Positions 36,191-45,343 of a stretch of 64,000 nucleotides of DNA are shown here, one piece after another. The notes under the pieces were generated by a model. It was not told where the DNA came from and made no database searches. It saw only the letters and a program-made list of their open reading frames with translations. Location: NCBI RefSeq assembly GCF_947496995.1, contig NZ_CANMFD010000007.1:124001-188000 (forward strand), written 5' to 3'. A program made the position numbers and the translations under genes. How positions within the stretch are numbered: the first letter of the stretch is position 1; every line of letters begins with the position of its first letter. The stretch comes from an uncultured Roseibium sp. (lineage in GTDB: Bacteria > Pseudomonadota > Alphaproteobacteria > Rhizobiales > Stappiaceae).

Positions 36191-36467
36191 ATCGTTTGGC
36201 TCTCGTACTCGGTCCGCAAGGAGCGAAATGTGCCGGATGGACAGCTTCAGCCGTTTCATCCGACCGATCCGGTTCCGCTCCGGATCGGCTTGCATTTACG
36301 CTATTTGCACCGCTGATAAAAGCGGACAAAGGGTTGTGGCCCGTGACCTTGCCGGACACGAGCCACGCTTCTTATAAGGATTGAATCGGATCAGGAAAAC
36401 CCCCGATTTCCCCTAGGCATGGCGGAAGACCCGTTTCCAACAGACTTGCGTCTGTCAGGAATGAAGC

Positions 36468-37256
36468 TCAGCAGGTCGTCTCACCGCAATTCTGCATGGC
36501 GTCAAGTTTTTCCCGCAGCTGATCGAAGCCGACAGCGCCCATGACCACCTCGTCGCCGACAACGTAGGACGGCGTTCCGGTAAGACCGAGGCGGTTGGCG
36601 ATCGAATAGACTTCCTCGATCGTCTGACCGGCTTCGTCGGTTTCCATGGCTGCCAGAAGGTCTTCTTCTTCTATGCCGGTCGCGGTTGCCGCGGCGAGGG
36701 CGCTTGCCCGGTTTGCCTGGCTGCGGCCAAGAAGCAGGGCTTCGTGGAATTCGGCATATTTTTCAGGCGCGATGGAATTGACCGCAACGGCGACCTGGGC
36801 GGCTTCGACCGATCCCTGACCGAGGACCGGGAATTCCTTCAGGACGACTTTCAGGTCGGGATACTGCTCGATCAGACGCGCCATGTCGCTGTGCGCGCGC
36901 TTGCAGTAGCCGCAGTTGTAGTCGAAGAATTCCACCAGGGTCATGGATCCTTCCGGATTGCCGAGAACAACCTGGCGAGTGGAGTTGAAAAGGACGTCCG
37001 CGCTGTCGCTCAGCACCTGCAGGCGTGCGGTCTCCGCAGCTTCCTTTTCCCGGCGATCCAGCTCGGTCAGCGCTTCGGTGATGATTTCGGGGTTTTGAAG
37101 AAGATATTCGCGCACGATTTTTTCAATTTCGCCGCGGTTGATCTCCTGGGCCGTGGCAGAGCCGGCGATCAGGCTCAGCACAAGCGCGCTGGCGGACAGG
37201 ATGCGCAGCAGTGCGGGCGGGCACATGGTCCGGCTAAAACTGGTGATGTAGGTCAT
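36468..37256 (-). CDS. DsbA-family thiol:disulfide protein, periplasmic
   Basis: 262 residues with an N-terminal signal sequence (hydrophobic ALLRILSASALVLSLIAG, likely cut after ATAQ). A helical stretch (IEKIVREYLLQNPEIITEAL) precedes a thioredoxin-like domain with active site CGYC (in FFDYNCGYCKRAH) and cis-Pro TGTPSY. The architecture is that of the Com1/DsbA-like group (DUF-type N-terminal helix plus DSBA domain). It oxidises or isomerises disulfides in exported proteins. ATG 37256 gives the signal peptide a normal start; the longer frame adds 18 unlikely residues. Its leader carries hairpin repeat copy B. Confidence 0.88.
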   Translation of the reverse strand: MTYITSFSRTMCPPALLRILSASALVLSLIAGSATAQEINRGEIEKIVREYLLQNPEIITEALTELDRREKEAAETARLQVLSDSADVLFNSTRQVVLGNPEGSMTLVEFFDYNCGYCKRAHSDMARLIEQYPDLKVVLKEFPVLGQGSVEAAQVAVAVNSIAPEKYAEFHEALLLGRSQANRASALAAATATGIEEEDLLAAMETDEAGQTIEEVYSIANRLGLTGTPSYVVGDEVVMGAVGFDQLREKLDAMQNCGETTC

Positions 37257-37330
37257 ATGGGGCTCCCTGGACCAACCTGCTGTCTGGCGACGTCGCATGT
37301 CGGCGGACAAGTGGATCTGTTTTCATTTGT

Positions 37331-37372
37331 TGGAGCATCCGGTCTGCGTTCGTCAGATCGCGGATTGCTCCA
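37331..37372 (-). repeat. Leader hairpin repeat, copy B (dsbA-like gene)
   Basis: TGGAGCA and TGCTCCA pair, extended inside by CCG/CGG. The element is 42 nt long and equals copies at 30084-30125 and 59610-59651 in length and orientation, with the most similar bases in both arms and in the GGTC after the left arm. It lies 75 nt before the start of the dsbA-like gene. Confidence 0.65.
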
Positions 37373-37422
37373 GGTAACAAGCTCATAGCCATTCGACCTT
37401 GCCACCATGCGGGTTACAGGTG

Positions 37423-38793
37423 TCAGCGGCGATTCGGCAGATCTGGTGGTTTGTACGCTACAATGTCGTCGGCTTGAAGCCATGCGGGCGATCCGCGCTT
37501 CAAACTTTTTTGAGCACGGGCGGCGTAGCGCTGCGCCGCCTGGAAATCACCGCTGACCATCAGGCCCTTCGCCGTTGCCAGATCGGCTTCGGCCCGCTCG
37601 CCCTGGCGTCCGTGAGCAATCGCCAACTGGCTGTAGGCAACGCCCGAGTTCGGATCTCTTTGAATTGCCTTCTTCAGGATACGTTCCGCCTCCGGGAGAT
37701 AGGAGGGCTCGTTGGCGCCGACCAGCGCATATCCGAGCCAGACGAGAAACTGCGGTTCGTTGGGCTTGAAGGACAAGGCCTTGCGGAATGGCGCGACCGC
37801 GGCCTTCGGGTCACCCCCTTCCAGCAGCGCCTGACCCTTGAGCTCATAGTAATAGGGATTGTTCGGCTGCGTGCGGATCAGAGCGTCAATCTCCTGCACC
37901 GCGCCCTTGCCCCGGCTTTTCATCGCTGCGATTGCCCGCGCATATTGCGCCGCGGGGCTTTTGTCGCTGCGCGGATAGGCCCGCAAGGTGGCCGAGGGAT
38001 GGCTGGTGAAGGCAAACAGCTTCGCACGGACCTGATCGTGCCGGTATTGCAGGACGTAATCTTCCGGCTGGTTGAAATATTTCGACTTCTGGGCGTCGTT
38101 CAAAAGGCCGTTATAACGTTCCTGCGCCATCGGGTGGCTCTGGGCGTAGGGGTCGGCGAACTTGCGGGAGAACAGCTGCTGTTCGGACATGCGCTGGAAG
38201 TTTTTCAGCATGCCCCGTGCACTCTGGCCGGTGGCGTCGAGATATTTGAGCGCCGCCCTGTCGGCGGAGGCTTCCTCGCCGCGCTGGTAGGCGAGCAGTG
38301 ACCTTTGCCCCACCGACCCTGATCCGAGGATCGCAGCAGCGCCACCGGAGGCGGCCTGGCCCGACCCGGCCGCGGCACCGGCTGCAGCGGCACCGGCACC
38401 CAGGATCATGCCGATCACGGCGACGATCTGGGCATTGGCGGCAGCTGAGCGCAGCCGGACCAGATGCCGTCCGGCGATGTGGCCGGATTCATGGGCGATC
38501 ACCCCAATGACTTCTCCCGGCGTTTCCGCTTCCATCAGGACACCGATATTGATGAACATGCGGCGCGAATCCGGCACGAAGGCGTTGAACGTCTTTTCGT
38601 TGACCAGAATGATCTGCGGTTCGGAATTGGATATTCCCGCCACCTTGAAGATCGGCTTGGCGTAATCCTTCAACAGCGCTTCGGCTTCCGCGTCGCGGAC
38701 CAGCGGAAGGCGCCCGCTCTGAGCCTGAACCGGTGCTGCGGCCAGCGGCAGAAGAAGGGCGGCCGAACATGCAACAGCAACGGCCTTGCGCAT
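37423..38793 (-). CDS. M48-family zinc metalloprotease with TPR repeats, BepA-like
   Basis: 456 residues. Signal peptide (MRKAVAVACSAALLLPLAAAP, cut near VQAQ). Zinc site HESGH in VIGVIAHESGHIAGRH plus a downstream Glu in EEASADRAALKYL. A Gly/Ala-rich hydrophobic hairpin follows the zinc helix. The C-terminal third (about 310-450) has tetratricopeptide-like repeats (YYELKGQALLEGGDPKAAVAPFRKAL, AYSQLAIAHGRQG). Related proteins (BepA/YfgC) check outer-membrane protein assembly in the periplasm. ATG 38793 was preferred because it starts the signal peptide; the longer frame begins with TTG at 38850. Confidence 0.9.
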   Translation of the reverse strand: MRKAVAVACSAALLLPLAAAPVQAQSGRLPLVRDAEAEALLKDYAKPIFKVAGISNSEPQIILVNEKTFNAFVPDSRRMFINIGVLMEAETPGEVIGVIAHESGHIAGRHLVRLRSAAANAQIVAVIGMILGAGAAAAGAAAGSGQAASGGAAAILGSGSVGQRSLLAYQRGEEASADRAALKYLDATGQSARGMLKNFQRMSEQQLFSRKFADPYAQSHPMAQERYNGLLNDAQKSKYFNQPEDYVLQYRHDQVRAKLFAFTSHPSATLRAYPRSDKSPAAQYARAIAAMKSRGKGAVQEIDALIRTQPNNPYYYELKGQALLEGGDPKAAVAPFRKALSFKPNEPQFLVWLGYALVGANEPSYLPEAERILKKAIQRDPNSGVAYSQLAIAHGRQGERAEADLATAKGLMVSGDFQAAQRYAARAQKSLKRGSPAWLQADDIVAYKPPDLPNRR

Positions 38794-39145
38794 CACCCGC
38801 AGTTCGGAGAGTCTTTCAGGCAGAATGGAAAAGGGAACCAAACGCGACAAGTCGCATACCTCCGAAGCGTAACAGCGAATTGAACTTCACATTCATCCTC
38901 CCGACAGCGTCCCACTCAGGCGCATGAATGTGTGGCGAAGGTATGGATCATGGCGGATCCGGTCAAGAAAAGGTAATTACAATTCGGAGAGGATCGGACT
39001 GGAAAGGTCCTTTCAATGGATCTGGGGCCCGGATTGTATCCCAACGGAGAATCCGCGATACGAAGGGCGGTAAACCTTCCGCGTTCCAGTCAGCGCGCAT
39101 AAGAGTACCTTGAGTTAATACCAGCTCCGGAACCAACAGGTCGTC
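38794..39145. other. Divergent intergenic region, M48 protease / aminotransferase
   Basis: 352 bp with no gene. Both flanking genes read outward, so their promoters must be here. The only symmetric sites seen are GAAAGG-T-CCTTTC (39002-39014) and a small GGATCATGGCGGATCC (38947 region). No consensus promoter was placed with confidence. Confidence 0.45.
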
Positions 39146-40309
39146 ATGACATCCTCAGCCTTTGTGCCTTCCCGCCGCAGCGACGTCGCTCCTTTCATTG
39201 CCATGGACGTTCTGTCCGAAGCGGCGCGACTTGAAGCGGAGGGCCGCAGCATCGTGCATATGGAGGTCGGTCAGCCTTCGGCACCGGCCCCGAAAGCAGC
39301 CCTTGCCGCAGCGGATGAGGCTCTCCGGCACGGCAAGCTCGGTTATACGGAAGCCCTCGGGGTAAAACCGCTTCGCCAGGCGCTCGCCCAACACTACAAG
39401 AGGACCTACGGAGTCGAGGTTCCCATTGAGCGGATCATGGCAACGACAGGATCGTCGGCGGGTTTCAACCTGGCCTTTCTGGCCGCCTTCGATCCGGGCG
39501 ACCGGGTGGTGCTGACCGCGCCGGGGTATCCCGCCTACCGCAATATCCTGAAAGCGCTCGGCCTGGTGCCTGTCGAGGTGGAAGTGGGGGCGGAAACCCG
39601 CTGGAGCCTCACGCCGGAGCATCTGGAAGACGTTCTGAAGGACGGACCCGTGAAGGGTGTTCTGGTCGCCAGTCCCGCCAATCCCACCGGCACCATGATA
39701 AGCGCGGAAGCGCTGGAAGACCTGATAGGTTACTGCGAGGACCGGGGGATCTGGTTCATATCCGACGAAATCTACCACGGCCTTGACTACGCCGGGGAAC
39801 AGAAGACCGCGCTTTCGTTTTCCCGCAACGCGATCGTCATCAACAGCTTCTCCAAATATTACTGCATGACCGGGTGGCGGATCGGCTGGATGGTTCTTCC
39901 CGAACAGCTGGTCAGGCCGGTGGAGCGCATTGCCCAGAGCCTTTATATCTCGCCGCCGGAGCTTTCCCAGATCGCGGCAACGGCGGCGCTGGACGCGGTT
40001 CAGGAACTTGAAGGTGTAAAAGCCGGCTATGCGGCGAACCGGGCGTTGCTGCTCAAGGGATTGCCGGAAATCGGTCTCGACAGGCTGCTGCCGGTGGACG
40101 GCGCCTTCTACATCTATGCCGACATAAGCCGCTTCAGTTCAAACAGCCTGGAATTTGCAAGGCAGATGCTGCATCAGGCCGGTGTCGCTGCGACGCCAGG
40201 CGTGGATTTCGACCCGGTGCACGGACACGAGTTTCTGCGCTTTTCTTTCGCGGGAACTCATGAAGACATGAAAGAAGCGTTGAACCGGCTGTCGACATTC
40301 CTGAAATAG
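39146..40309 (+). CDS. Pyridoxal-phosphate aminotransferase, class I/II
   Basis: 387 residues, fold type I. Landmarks: GQPSAPAPKAAL and GKLGYTEALGVKPLRQAL near the start, ASPANPTGTM, FISDEIYHGLDY (Asp and Tyr contacting the cofactor), the Schiff-base lysine in NSFSKYYCMTGWRIGW, and the C-terminal RFSFAGTHEDM with the carboxylate-binding Arg. Typical of the aspartate aminotransferase superfamily; donor and acceptor cannot be named from sequence alone. Single gene, converging on RNase E. Confidence 0.9.
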   Translation: MTSSAFVPSRRSDVAPFIAMDVLSEAARLEAEGRSIVHMEVGQPSAPAPKAALAAADEALRHGKLGYTEALGVKPLRQALAQHYKRTYGVEVPIERIMATTGSSAGFNLAFLAAFDPGDRVVLTAPGYPAYRNILKALGLVPVEVEVGAETRWSLTPEHLEDVLKDGPVKGVLVASPANPTGTMISAEALEDLIGYCEDRGIWFISDEIYHGLDYAGEQKTALSFSRNAIVINSFSKYYCMTGWRIGWMVLPEQLVRPVERIAQSLYISPPELSQIAATAALDAVQELEGVKAGYAANRALLLKGLPEIGLDRLLPVDGAFYIYADISRFSSNSLEFARQMLHQAGVAATPGVDFDPVHGHEFLRFSFAGTHEDMKEALNRLSTFLK

Positions 40310-40368
40310 CGTGGTCGGAAACCGGGTAATCCGGAGTTAATTCACCGGAAAGAAGCGCAGATATTTCC

Positions 40369-40400
40369 CGGATCACCCTGCTTGCAGGCAGGGTGATCCG
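40369..40400. terminator. Bidirectional hairpin between convergent genes
   Basis: A perfect 13-bp stem (CGGATCACCCTGC / GCAGGGTGATCCG) with a 6-nt loop, between the stops of the aminotransferase and rne. T-runs are weak on both sides, but the stem is strong. Confidence 0.75.
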
Positions 40401-40431
40401 GATGTTCCTTGGGCAAACTCTTCGGCGGTGA

Positions 40432-43194
40432 TCAGAAGAAGGATCTGCCGCGCCACCAGCCGGCACGTTTCGGCTTGGCTTCCTTGCTGTCACCGGACGT
40501 TTCGCTGGTCACAACAGGCTCGGCCGGGGCAGACGGAGTTTCCGTTTTCTGCTCCTCGGCCGCGTCACTGGCGACCGGCTGTTCGGACGTCGGAGTTTCG
40601 ACGACGATGTCTTCTTTTTCCGACACTTCAACAGGATCGGACGCCTCAGCATCCGGTGTTTCCGAAGTGTCCGCCTCAACAGGAACGGCCTCGTCCACTG
40701 GAGCAACGGCAGCGTCTGCGTTCGCCGTGGCCGGGGTTTCCGGTTCAGCCTGTGCTTCGGGTGCCTGCGCCTCTGCGGAAGCTGTCGCTTTGGGTGCCGG
40801 AGGCGCTTCTACCTCGTCAGCAGCCTGGCCGTTTGAAGCTTCAGCCGGGTTTTCGCTGGTTCCGTTTGCTTCGTCTTCGCCATTGAAGTCTCCGCCTTCA
40901 CCATTCTTGCGGCCCCGTCGGCCACCGCGGCGGCCGCGGCGGCGCTTGCGGCGCGGTTCGTCGTCGCCTTCTTCTTCACCGGAACGGGCTTCCTGCGGCT
41001 GACCGTCGTCGCTTTCGCTCTCGCCCGAAGCGTCTGAGGCCTGCCGGGAGGTCGTGCCGGGGTCGTTGTTGAAGTCGGTGCCCTCGGACTGAGTATCCGA
41101 TCCGCCCCGCCGGCGTTTGCGGCGGCGTTTGCGGCGGCGGTCTCCGCCTTCGTCATCGAGGGACTGTTCTTCTTCAGCTTCTTCCGGCTGCTCCTCGGGA
41201 GCCTCGTCGGCCTCTTCGATTTCAATGATGTGAGGTTGAACGACCGGCGGCGGTGCCGGGAAGCGTTCCCTGTCCACCAGGGCGCCGCGTTCCAGCACAT
41301 AGAGCTGGCCGTTGATGGCGTCGTCCGCGTGAACCTCGATCTCGATCGCAAAGCGCGTCTCAAGATCCACCAGATTCGCGCGCTTCTGGTTCAGGATGTA
41401 GAGCGCCACCTGTGTGGTCGTGCGGATGATCAGATTATGGGAAGACCCCTTGAGCAGGTTGTCTTCGATAGACCGCAAAACATGAAGTGCGATGGATTCC
41501 ACGGACCGGATCATGCCGGTGCCCTGACAATGCGGGCAGGGAGTGGTGGAGCTTTCCAGAACGCCGGTGCGAATGCGCTGACGCGACATTTCCAGCAGGC
41601 CGAAATGCGAGATCCGGCCGACCTGAATGCGGGCGCGGTCGTTCTTCAGGCAATCCTTCAGCTTGCGCTCGACGGACCTGTTGTTCTTCGACTCTTCCAT
41701 GTCGATGAAGTCGATGACCACAAGGCCGGCGAGATCGCGCAGGCGCAACTGCCGGGTAACCTCTTCGGCTGCTTCCAGGTTCGTCTGCAGCGCCGTATCT
41801 TCAATATTGTGCTCGCGGGTGGACTTTCCCGAGTTCACGTCGATCGAGACCAGAGCTTCAGTCTGGTTGATGACGATGTAACCGCCGGACTTCAGCGTCA
41901 CCTGCGGCGAGAACATCGCGTCGAGCTGAGGTTCGACGCCAAAGCGGATGAACAGCGGCGAGGGGTCGCGGTAGGGCTGGACGTTCTTGGCATGGCTCGG
42001 CATGAGCATGCGCATGAAGTCCTTGGCCTCGCGGTAGCCTTCATCGCCGGCAACAAGGACCTCGTTGATGTCCTTGTTGTAAAGATCGCGGATCGAGCGT
42101 TTGACCAGACTGCCTTCCTCGTAGACGAGGCTTGGAGCGCTGGACTTCAGGGTGAGCTCGCGCACATTTTCCCAAAGCCGCATCAGATATTCGAAATCGC
42201 GCTTGATTTCCGCCTTGGTGCGGCTGGCGCCTGCTGTCCGCAGGATAACGCCCATGCCTTCCGGCACTTCCAGTTCGGAGGCGATCTCTTTCAGGCGCTT
42301 ACGGTCAGTCGGCTGGGTGATCTTGCGGGAGATGCCGCCACCGCGAGCGGTGTTCGGCATCAACACGGAGTAGCGGCCGGCCAGCGACAGGTAAGTCGTC
42401 AGAGCAGCGCCCTTGTTGCCGCGCTCTTCCTTGACCACCTGAACCAGAATGACCTGGCGGCGCTTGATGACTTCCTGGATCTTGTATTGTTTGCGGATCG
42501 GTGCGCGGCGCTCGGGAACCTCTTCCATGGCGTCTTCGGCGCCGACTGATTCAACCGCGTCATCGTCACTATCGGCGTCGTCGTCATCTTCTTCGGACTT
42601 GCGGCCACGCCCGCCGCCACGGCCCCGTCCGCGTGCCCGGACCGGAGCTTCGTCTTCTTCCTCGTCGCCCGAAGACTGGTCGCCGTTATCGGCGTCCTGC
42701 GCGTCTTCGTCTTCCGCAGCCTTGGCGTCCAGGCCTTCCACGGTCTCGTCGTCAGGCGTGTCCGCTGCCGATTCGCCGGCATCCGCCTGCGCGTCATCAG
42801 TCTCGACTTTTTCGCTGGCGACGGTCTCCGCACTGTCGTTTTTGGCGGCGCGAGTGCGGCGGCGGCGCTTCGGCTTTTCTTCCGCATCCGCGTCATCGCG
42901 CTGACGATCGGCGGCTTCTGCGGCCAGCAGGGCCTCCCGGTCCGCAACAGGTATCTGATAATAGTCCGGATGAATTTCACTGAACGCGAGGAAACCATGG
43001 CGGTTTCCGCCATATTCCACGAACGCCGCCTGAAGCGAGGGTTCTACTCGTGTTACTTTCGCTAAATATATATTCCCGCGAAGTTGCTTCCGATTTGCTG
43101 CTTCAAAGTCGAATTCTTCAACCCGATTGCCACGCACGACGACGACCCGGGTTTCTTCCGGGTGGCCCGCGTCGATCAGCATTTTGTTTGCCAT
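40432..43194 (-). CDS. rne: Ribonuclease E/G
   Basis: 920 residues. Catalytic half: S1 domain start (RGNIYLAKVTRVEPSLQAAFVEYG), the DNase I-like site DFIDMEESKNN and DCLKNDRARIQ, and the Zn-link CPHCQGTG. The S1 domain is split by an acidic insertion of about 160 residues (roughly 95-255, rich in D/E with an RGRGRGG patch), known in alphaproteobacterial RNase E. The C-terminal third is disordered: acidic runs and Arg-rich patches (RRKRRRKRRRGG, RRGRRGGRRGRK) that likely bind RNA and degradosome partners. It cuts mRNA and processes rRNA/tRNA. ATG 43194 (MANKMLIDAG) is the family start; the frame extends 49 codons further without homology. Confidence 0.95.
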   Translation of the reverse strand: MANKMLIDAGHPEETRVVVVRGNRVEEFDFEAANRKQLRGNIYLAKVTRVEPSLQAAFVEYGGNRHGFLAFSEIHPDYYQIPVADREALLAAEAADRQRDDADAEEKPKRRRRTRAAKNDSAETVASEKVETDDAQADAGESAADTPDDETVEGLDAKAAEDEDAQDADNGDQSSGDEEEDEAPVRARGRGRGGGRGRKSEEDDDDADSDDDAVESVGAEDAMEEVPERRAPIRKQYKIQEVIKRRQVILVQVVKEERGNKGAALTTYLSLAGRYSVLMPNTARGGGISRKITQPTDRKRLKEIASELEVPEGMGVILRTAGASRTKAEIKRDFEYLMRLWENVRELTLKSSAPSLVYEEGSLVKRSIRDLYNKDINEVLVAGDEGYREAKDFMRMLMPSHAKNVQPYRDPSPLFIRFGVEPQLDAMFSPQVTLKSGGYIVINQTEALVSIDVNSGKSTREHNIEDTALQTNLEAAEEVTRQLRLRDLAGLVVIDFIDMEESKNNRSVERKLKDCLKNDRARIQVGRISHFGLLEMSRQRIRTGVLESSTTPCPHCQGTGMIRSVESIALHVLRSIEDNLLKGSSHNLIIRTTTQVALYILNQKRANLVDLETRFAIEIEVHADDAINGQLYVLERGALVDRERFPAPPPVVQPHIIEIEEADEAPEEQPEEAEEEQSLDDEGGDRRRKRRRKRRRGGSDTQSEGTDFNNDPGTTSRQASDASGESESDDGQPQEARSGEEEGDDEPRRKRRRGRRGGRRGRKNGEGGDFNGEDEANGTSENPAEASNGQAADEVEAPPAPKATASAEAQAPEAQAEPETPATANADAAVAPVDEAVPVEADTSETPDAEASDPVEVSEKEDIVVETPTSEQPVASDAAEEQKTETPSAPAEPVVTSETSGDSKEAKPKRAGWWRGRSFF

Positions 43195-43853
43195 TATTGA
43201 ACGTCTCCACGGCAGCGCTGCTTGGCGCGTATCCAAAACGCGCATCGCCCGAAAGGAGGATGGCTGCCGTATTTGTTTTGATAAGATGGGAAAGGGCGTC
43301 TGCGCCCGGCGCGGTCGTATGATCAACGCAACCGGCCGCAAAAGCGGGGGCTTGCTTCATGTCGATCATCATGTGCATCACGCGGGTCCTTCGGGGCAAC
43401 GCAGGCCCAGGAGTTAAAGTCATTGTTTCATCACACCGGCATGCAGGTTGGCTTCGCCGCTACATCTACATCCGGTTCCGGAAAAGGGTCGCTCTCAAGG
43501 CCCGCTGCCGACCTCGCCGGGGATCAGCCATAAGGAAACAGGCATGATGCTACGAGGCGGAGCGATATCGAAGAGAGGCCGATACCCTGTCCACTGCACT
43601 CCAGACACTTGGAAAACCGGCAGAACGGCCTCTGTTCTGTCGCTTAAAGGCCTTGGATTACGATGACGTTGTGGATAGACATCCCATTTCGTCACCTGGG
43701 AAGGTATCGGATTCGAACCTAAATCCGTAAGGTACTTTTACGATCCAAGGCTCCGCATTGCAAGCAGTGTGACATAGGGGAACCATTTTCCTCGTTGTGC
43801 AGATGGCGTATGACGGAGCGCAAGAGCCTCGACGTGGACGGTTTTCGGGCAAC
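43195..43853. other. Long leader of rne / promoter region of amiC
   Basis: About 650 bp between divergent genes without a convincing coding region. RNase E genes in other bacteria have long 5' leaders used for autoregulation, and the length here would fit. Short open frames (e.g. 43359-43547) have no recognisable content. I could not fix promoters or structures. Confidence 0.5.
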
Positions 43854-45161
43854 ATGGCCGGTATGATGGAATTGAAAATCGGAATGAAACCGCAGGTTGG
43901 CGGGGTGTTTGACGGCATTCGCAGGTTCGCCGCGCTGACAGCCATGCTTTTGGCATTCTTTACGCTCGCGTTCACTGTTCACAGCGGTGCCGTTCTGGCC
44001 GAAACTGTGAAACCCGTCGTGACCGGAGCCAGAGTTGCCGGCGATGAAGACCGCACCCGATTCGTTCTCGACATGGATACACAGGTCACGCCCGTCATTT
44101 CGGGCCTGGCTAATCCCTACCGGCTCATTCTCGATCTGCCGGAAGTGTCCTTTTCAATCCCACAGGATGTGGGTGAAACCGGACGGGGCCTTATCAGCGA
44201 CTGGCGTTTCGGACTGTTCGCCCTTGGAAAATCGCGTATCGTGATGGACCTGAGCGGACCGGTCAGCGTCGACAAGACCTTCTTTCTGCCTGCCGTCGAC
44301 GACCAGCCCGCGCGGCTTGTGATGGATCTGGTGCGCTCTTCGCCGCAGGACTTCGCCGCGTTTGTCGAAACATCTCGTTCCGCGCGCCCGGTGGACAGCG
44401 AAAAGGCCGCGTCCAAGAGCGACAAGCTGACCGCGCAGAAAAACGGTCACAAGCCGCTTATCGTCCTCGATCCCGGCCATGGCGGGATCGACAGCGGTGC
44501 CACGAGCGCTGCGGGAACCCTGGAAAAGGCCATCGTTCTGGAATTTGCGTCGCTCCTGAAGGCAAAGCTGGAGGCCAGCGGCCTCTACGATGTGCATATG
44601 ACGCGAGAGGACGACACGTTCATTTCGCTCGGGCGCAGGGTCGAGATCGGTCATGAGTTGGCGGCCGATCTGTTCATCTCCATCCACGCCGATTCGGTGC
44701 GACGAGGGCAGAAACTGGCTCGCGGTTCGACGGTCTACACCCTGTCGGACAAGGCGTCCGATCAGCTGTCAGCGGAAATCGCCGAGACGGAAAACATGTC
44801 TGACGTGGTCGCCGGCGTGGATATCGAAACGGGGCCGGGCGAAGTGACGGACATACTCATCGATCTGGCACGCCGGGAAACCCGCTCCTTTTCGGTGTAC
44901 TTTGCAAGGACGCTCGTGAGCGAGCTGAAAAGCGCCGTCCGCCTCATCAATAATCCGCACAGATCTGCGGGTTTCCGGGTTCTGAAGGCGCATGATGTGC
45001 CTTCCGTCCTCGTCGAACTCGGCTACCTTTCGAACGAGCATGACGAGAAGCTCCTGATCTCCGACGAGTGGCGCGAACGCATGGCCGGTGCGATTACCGA
45101 AGCTGTGCACGGTTTTTTCCGGCCCCGGCTGGCGCGCCAGCAGGAAACCGCATCTCAGTAA
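43854..45161 (+). CDS. amiC: N-acetylmuramoyl-L-alanine amidase with AMIN domain
   Basis: 435 residues from ATG 43854; starts at 43797 (GTG), 43863 or 43884 are also possible. A hydrophobic export signal (FAALTAMLLAFFTLAFTV) is followed by an AMIN domain (about 55-170, binds peptidoglycan) and an Amidase_3 domain (about 215-420) with the zinc motif LDPGHGGIDSGA, downstream ISIHADS, and the Glu of VLVELGYLSNEHD. It cleaves peptide side chains from glycan during cell division. Followed by PBP1A, the usual alphaproteobacterial pairing. Confidence 0.9.
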   Translation: MAGMMELKIGMKPQVGGVFDGIRRFAALTAMLLAFFTLAFTVHSGAVLAETVKPVVTGARVAGDEDRTRFVLDMDTQVTPVISGLANPYRLILDLPEVSFSIPQDVGETGRGLISDWRFGLFALGKSRIVMDLSGPVSVDKTFFLPAVDDQPARLVMDLVRSSPQDFAAFVETSRSARPVDSEKAASKSDKLTAQKNGHKPLIVLDPGHGGIDSGATSAAGTLEKAIVLEFASLLKAKLEASGLYDVHMTREDDTFISLGRRVEIGHELAADLFISIHADSVRRGQKLARGSTVYTLSDKASDQLSAEIAETENMSDVVAGVDIETGPGEVTDILIDLARRETRSFSVYFARTLVSELKSAVRLINNPHRSAGFRVLKAHDVPSVLVELGYLSNEHDEKLLISDEWRERMAGAITEAVHGFFRPRLARQQETASQ

Positions 45162-45343
45162 AATCCTTGTGTCGCCATGCAAATCGAGGGACGTGACCGA
45201 CAATTGCCTCAGCATCGCCATATTGGTGCACGAGGAAGGCTGCTAAATGTTTCGGACGGTGTCAAAGCACTCTAGTGCCGAATTAATGTATCCATGTTAA
45301 AAAGCTCTACGCGCTTGAAGACGGGGAAAGACGAGCCCGCGGT

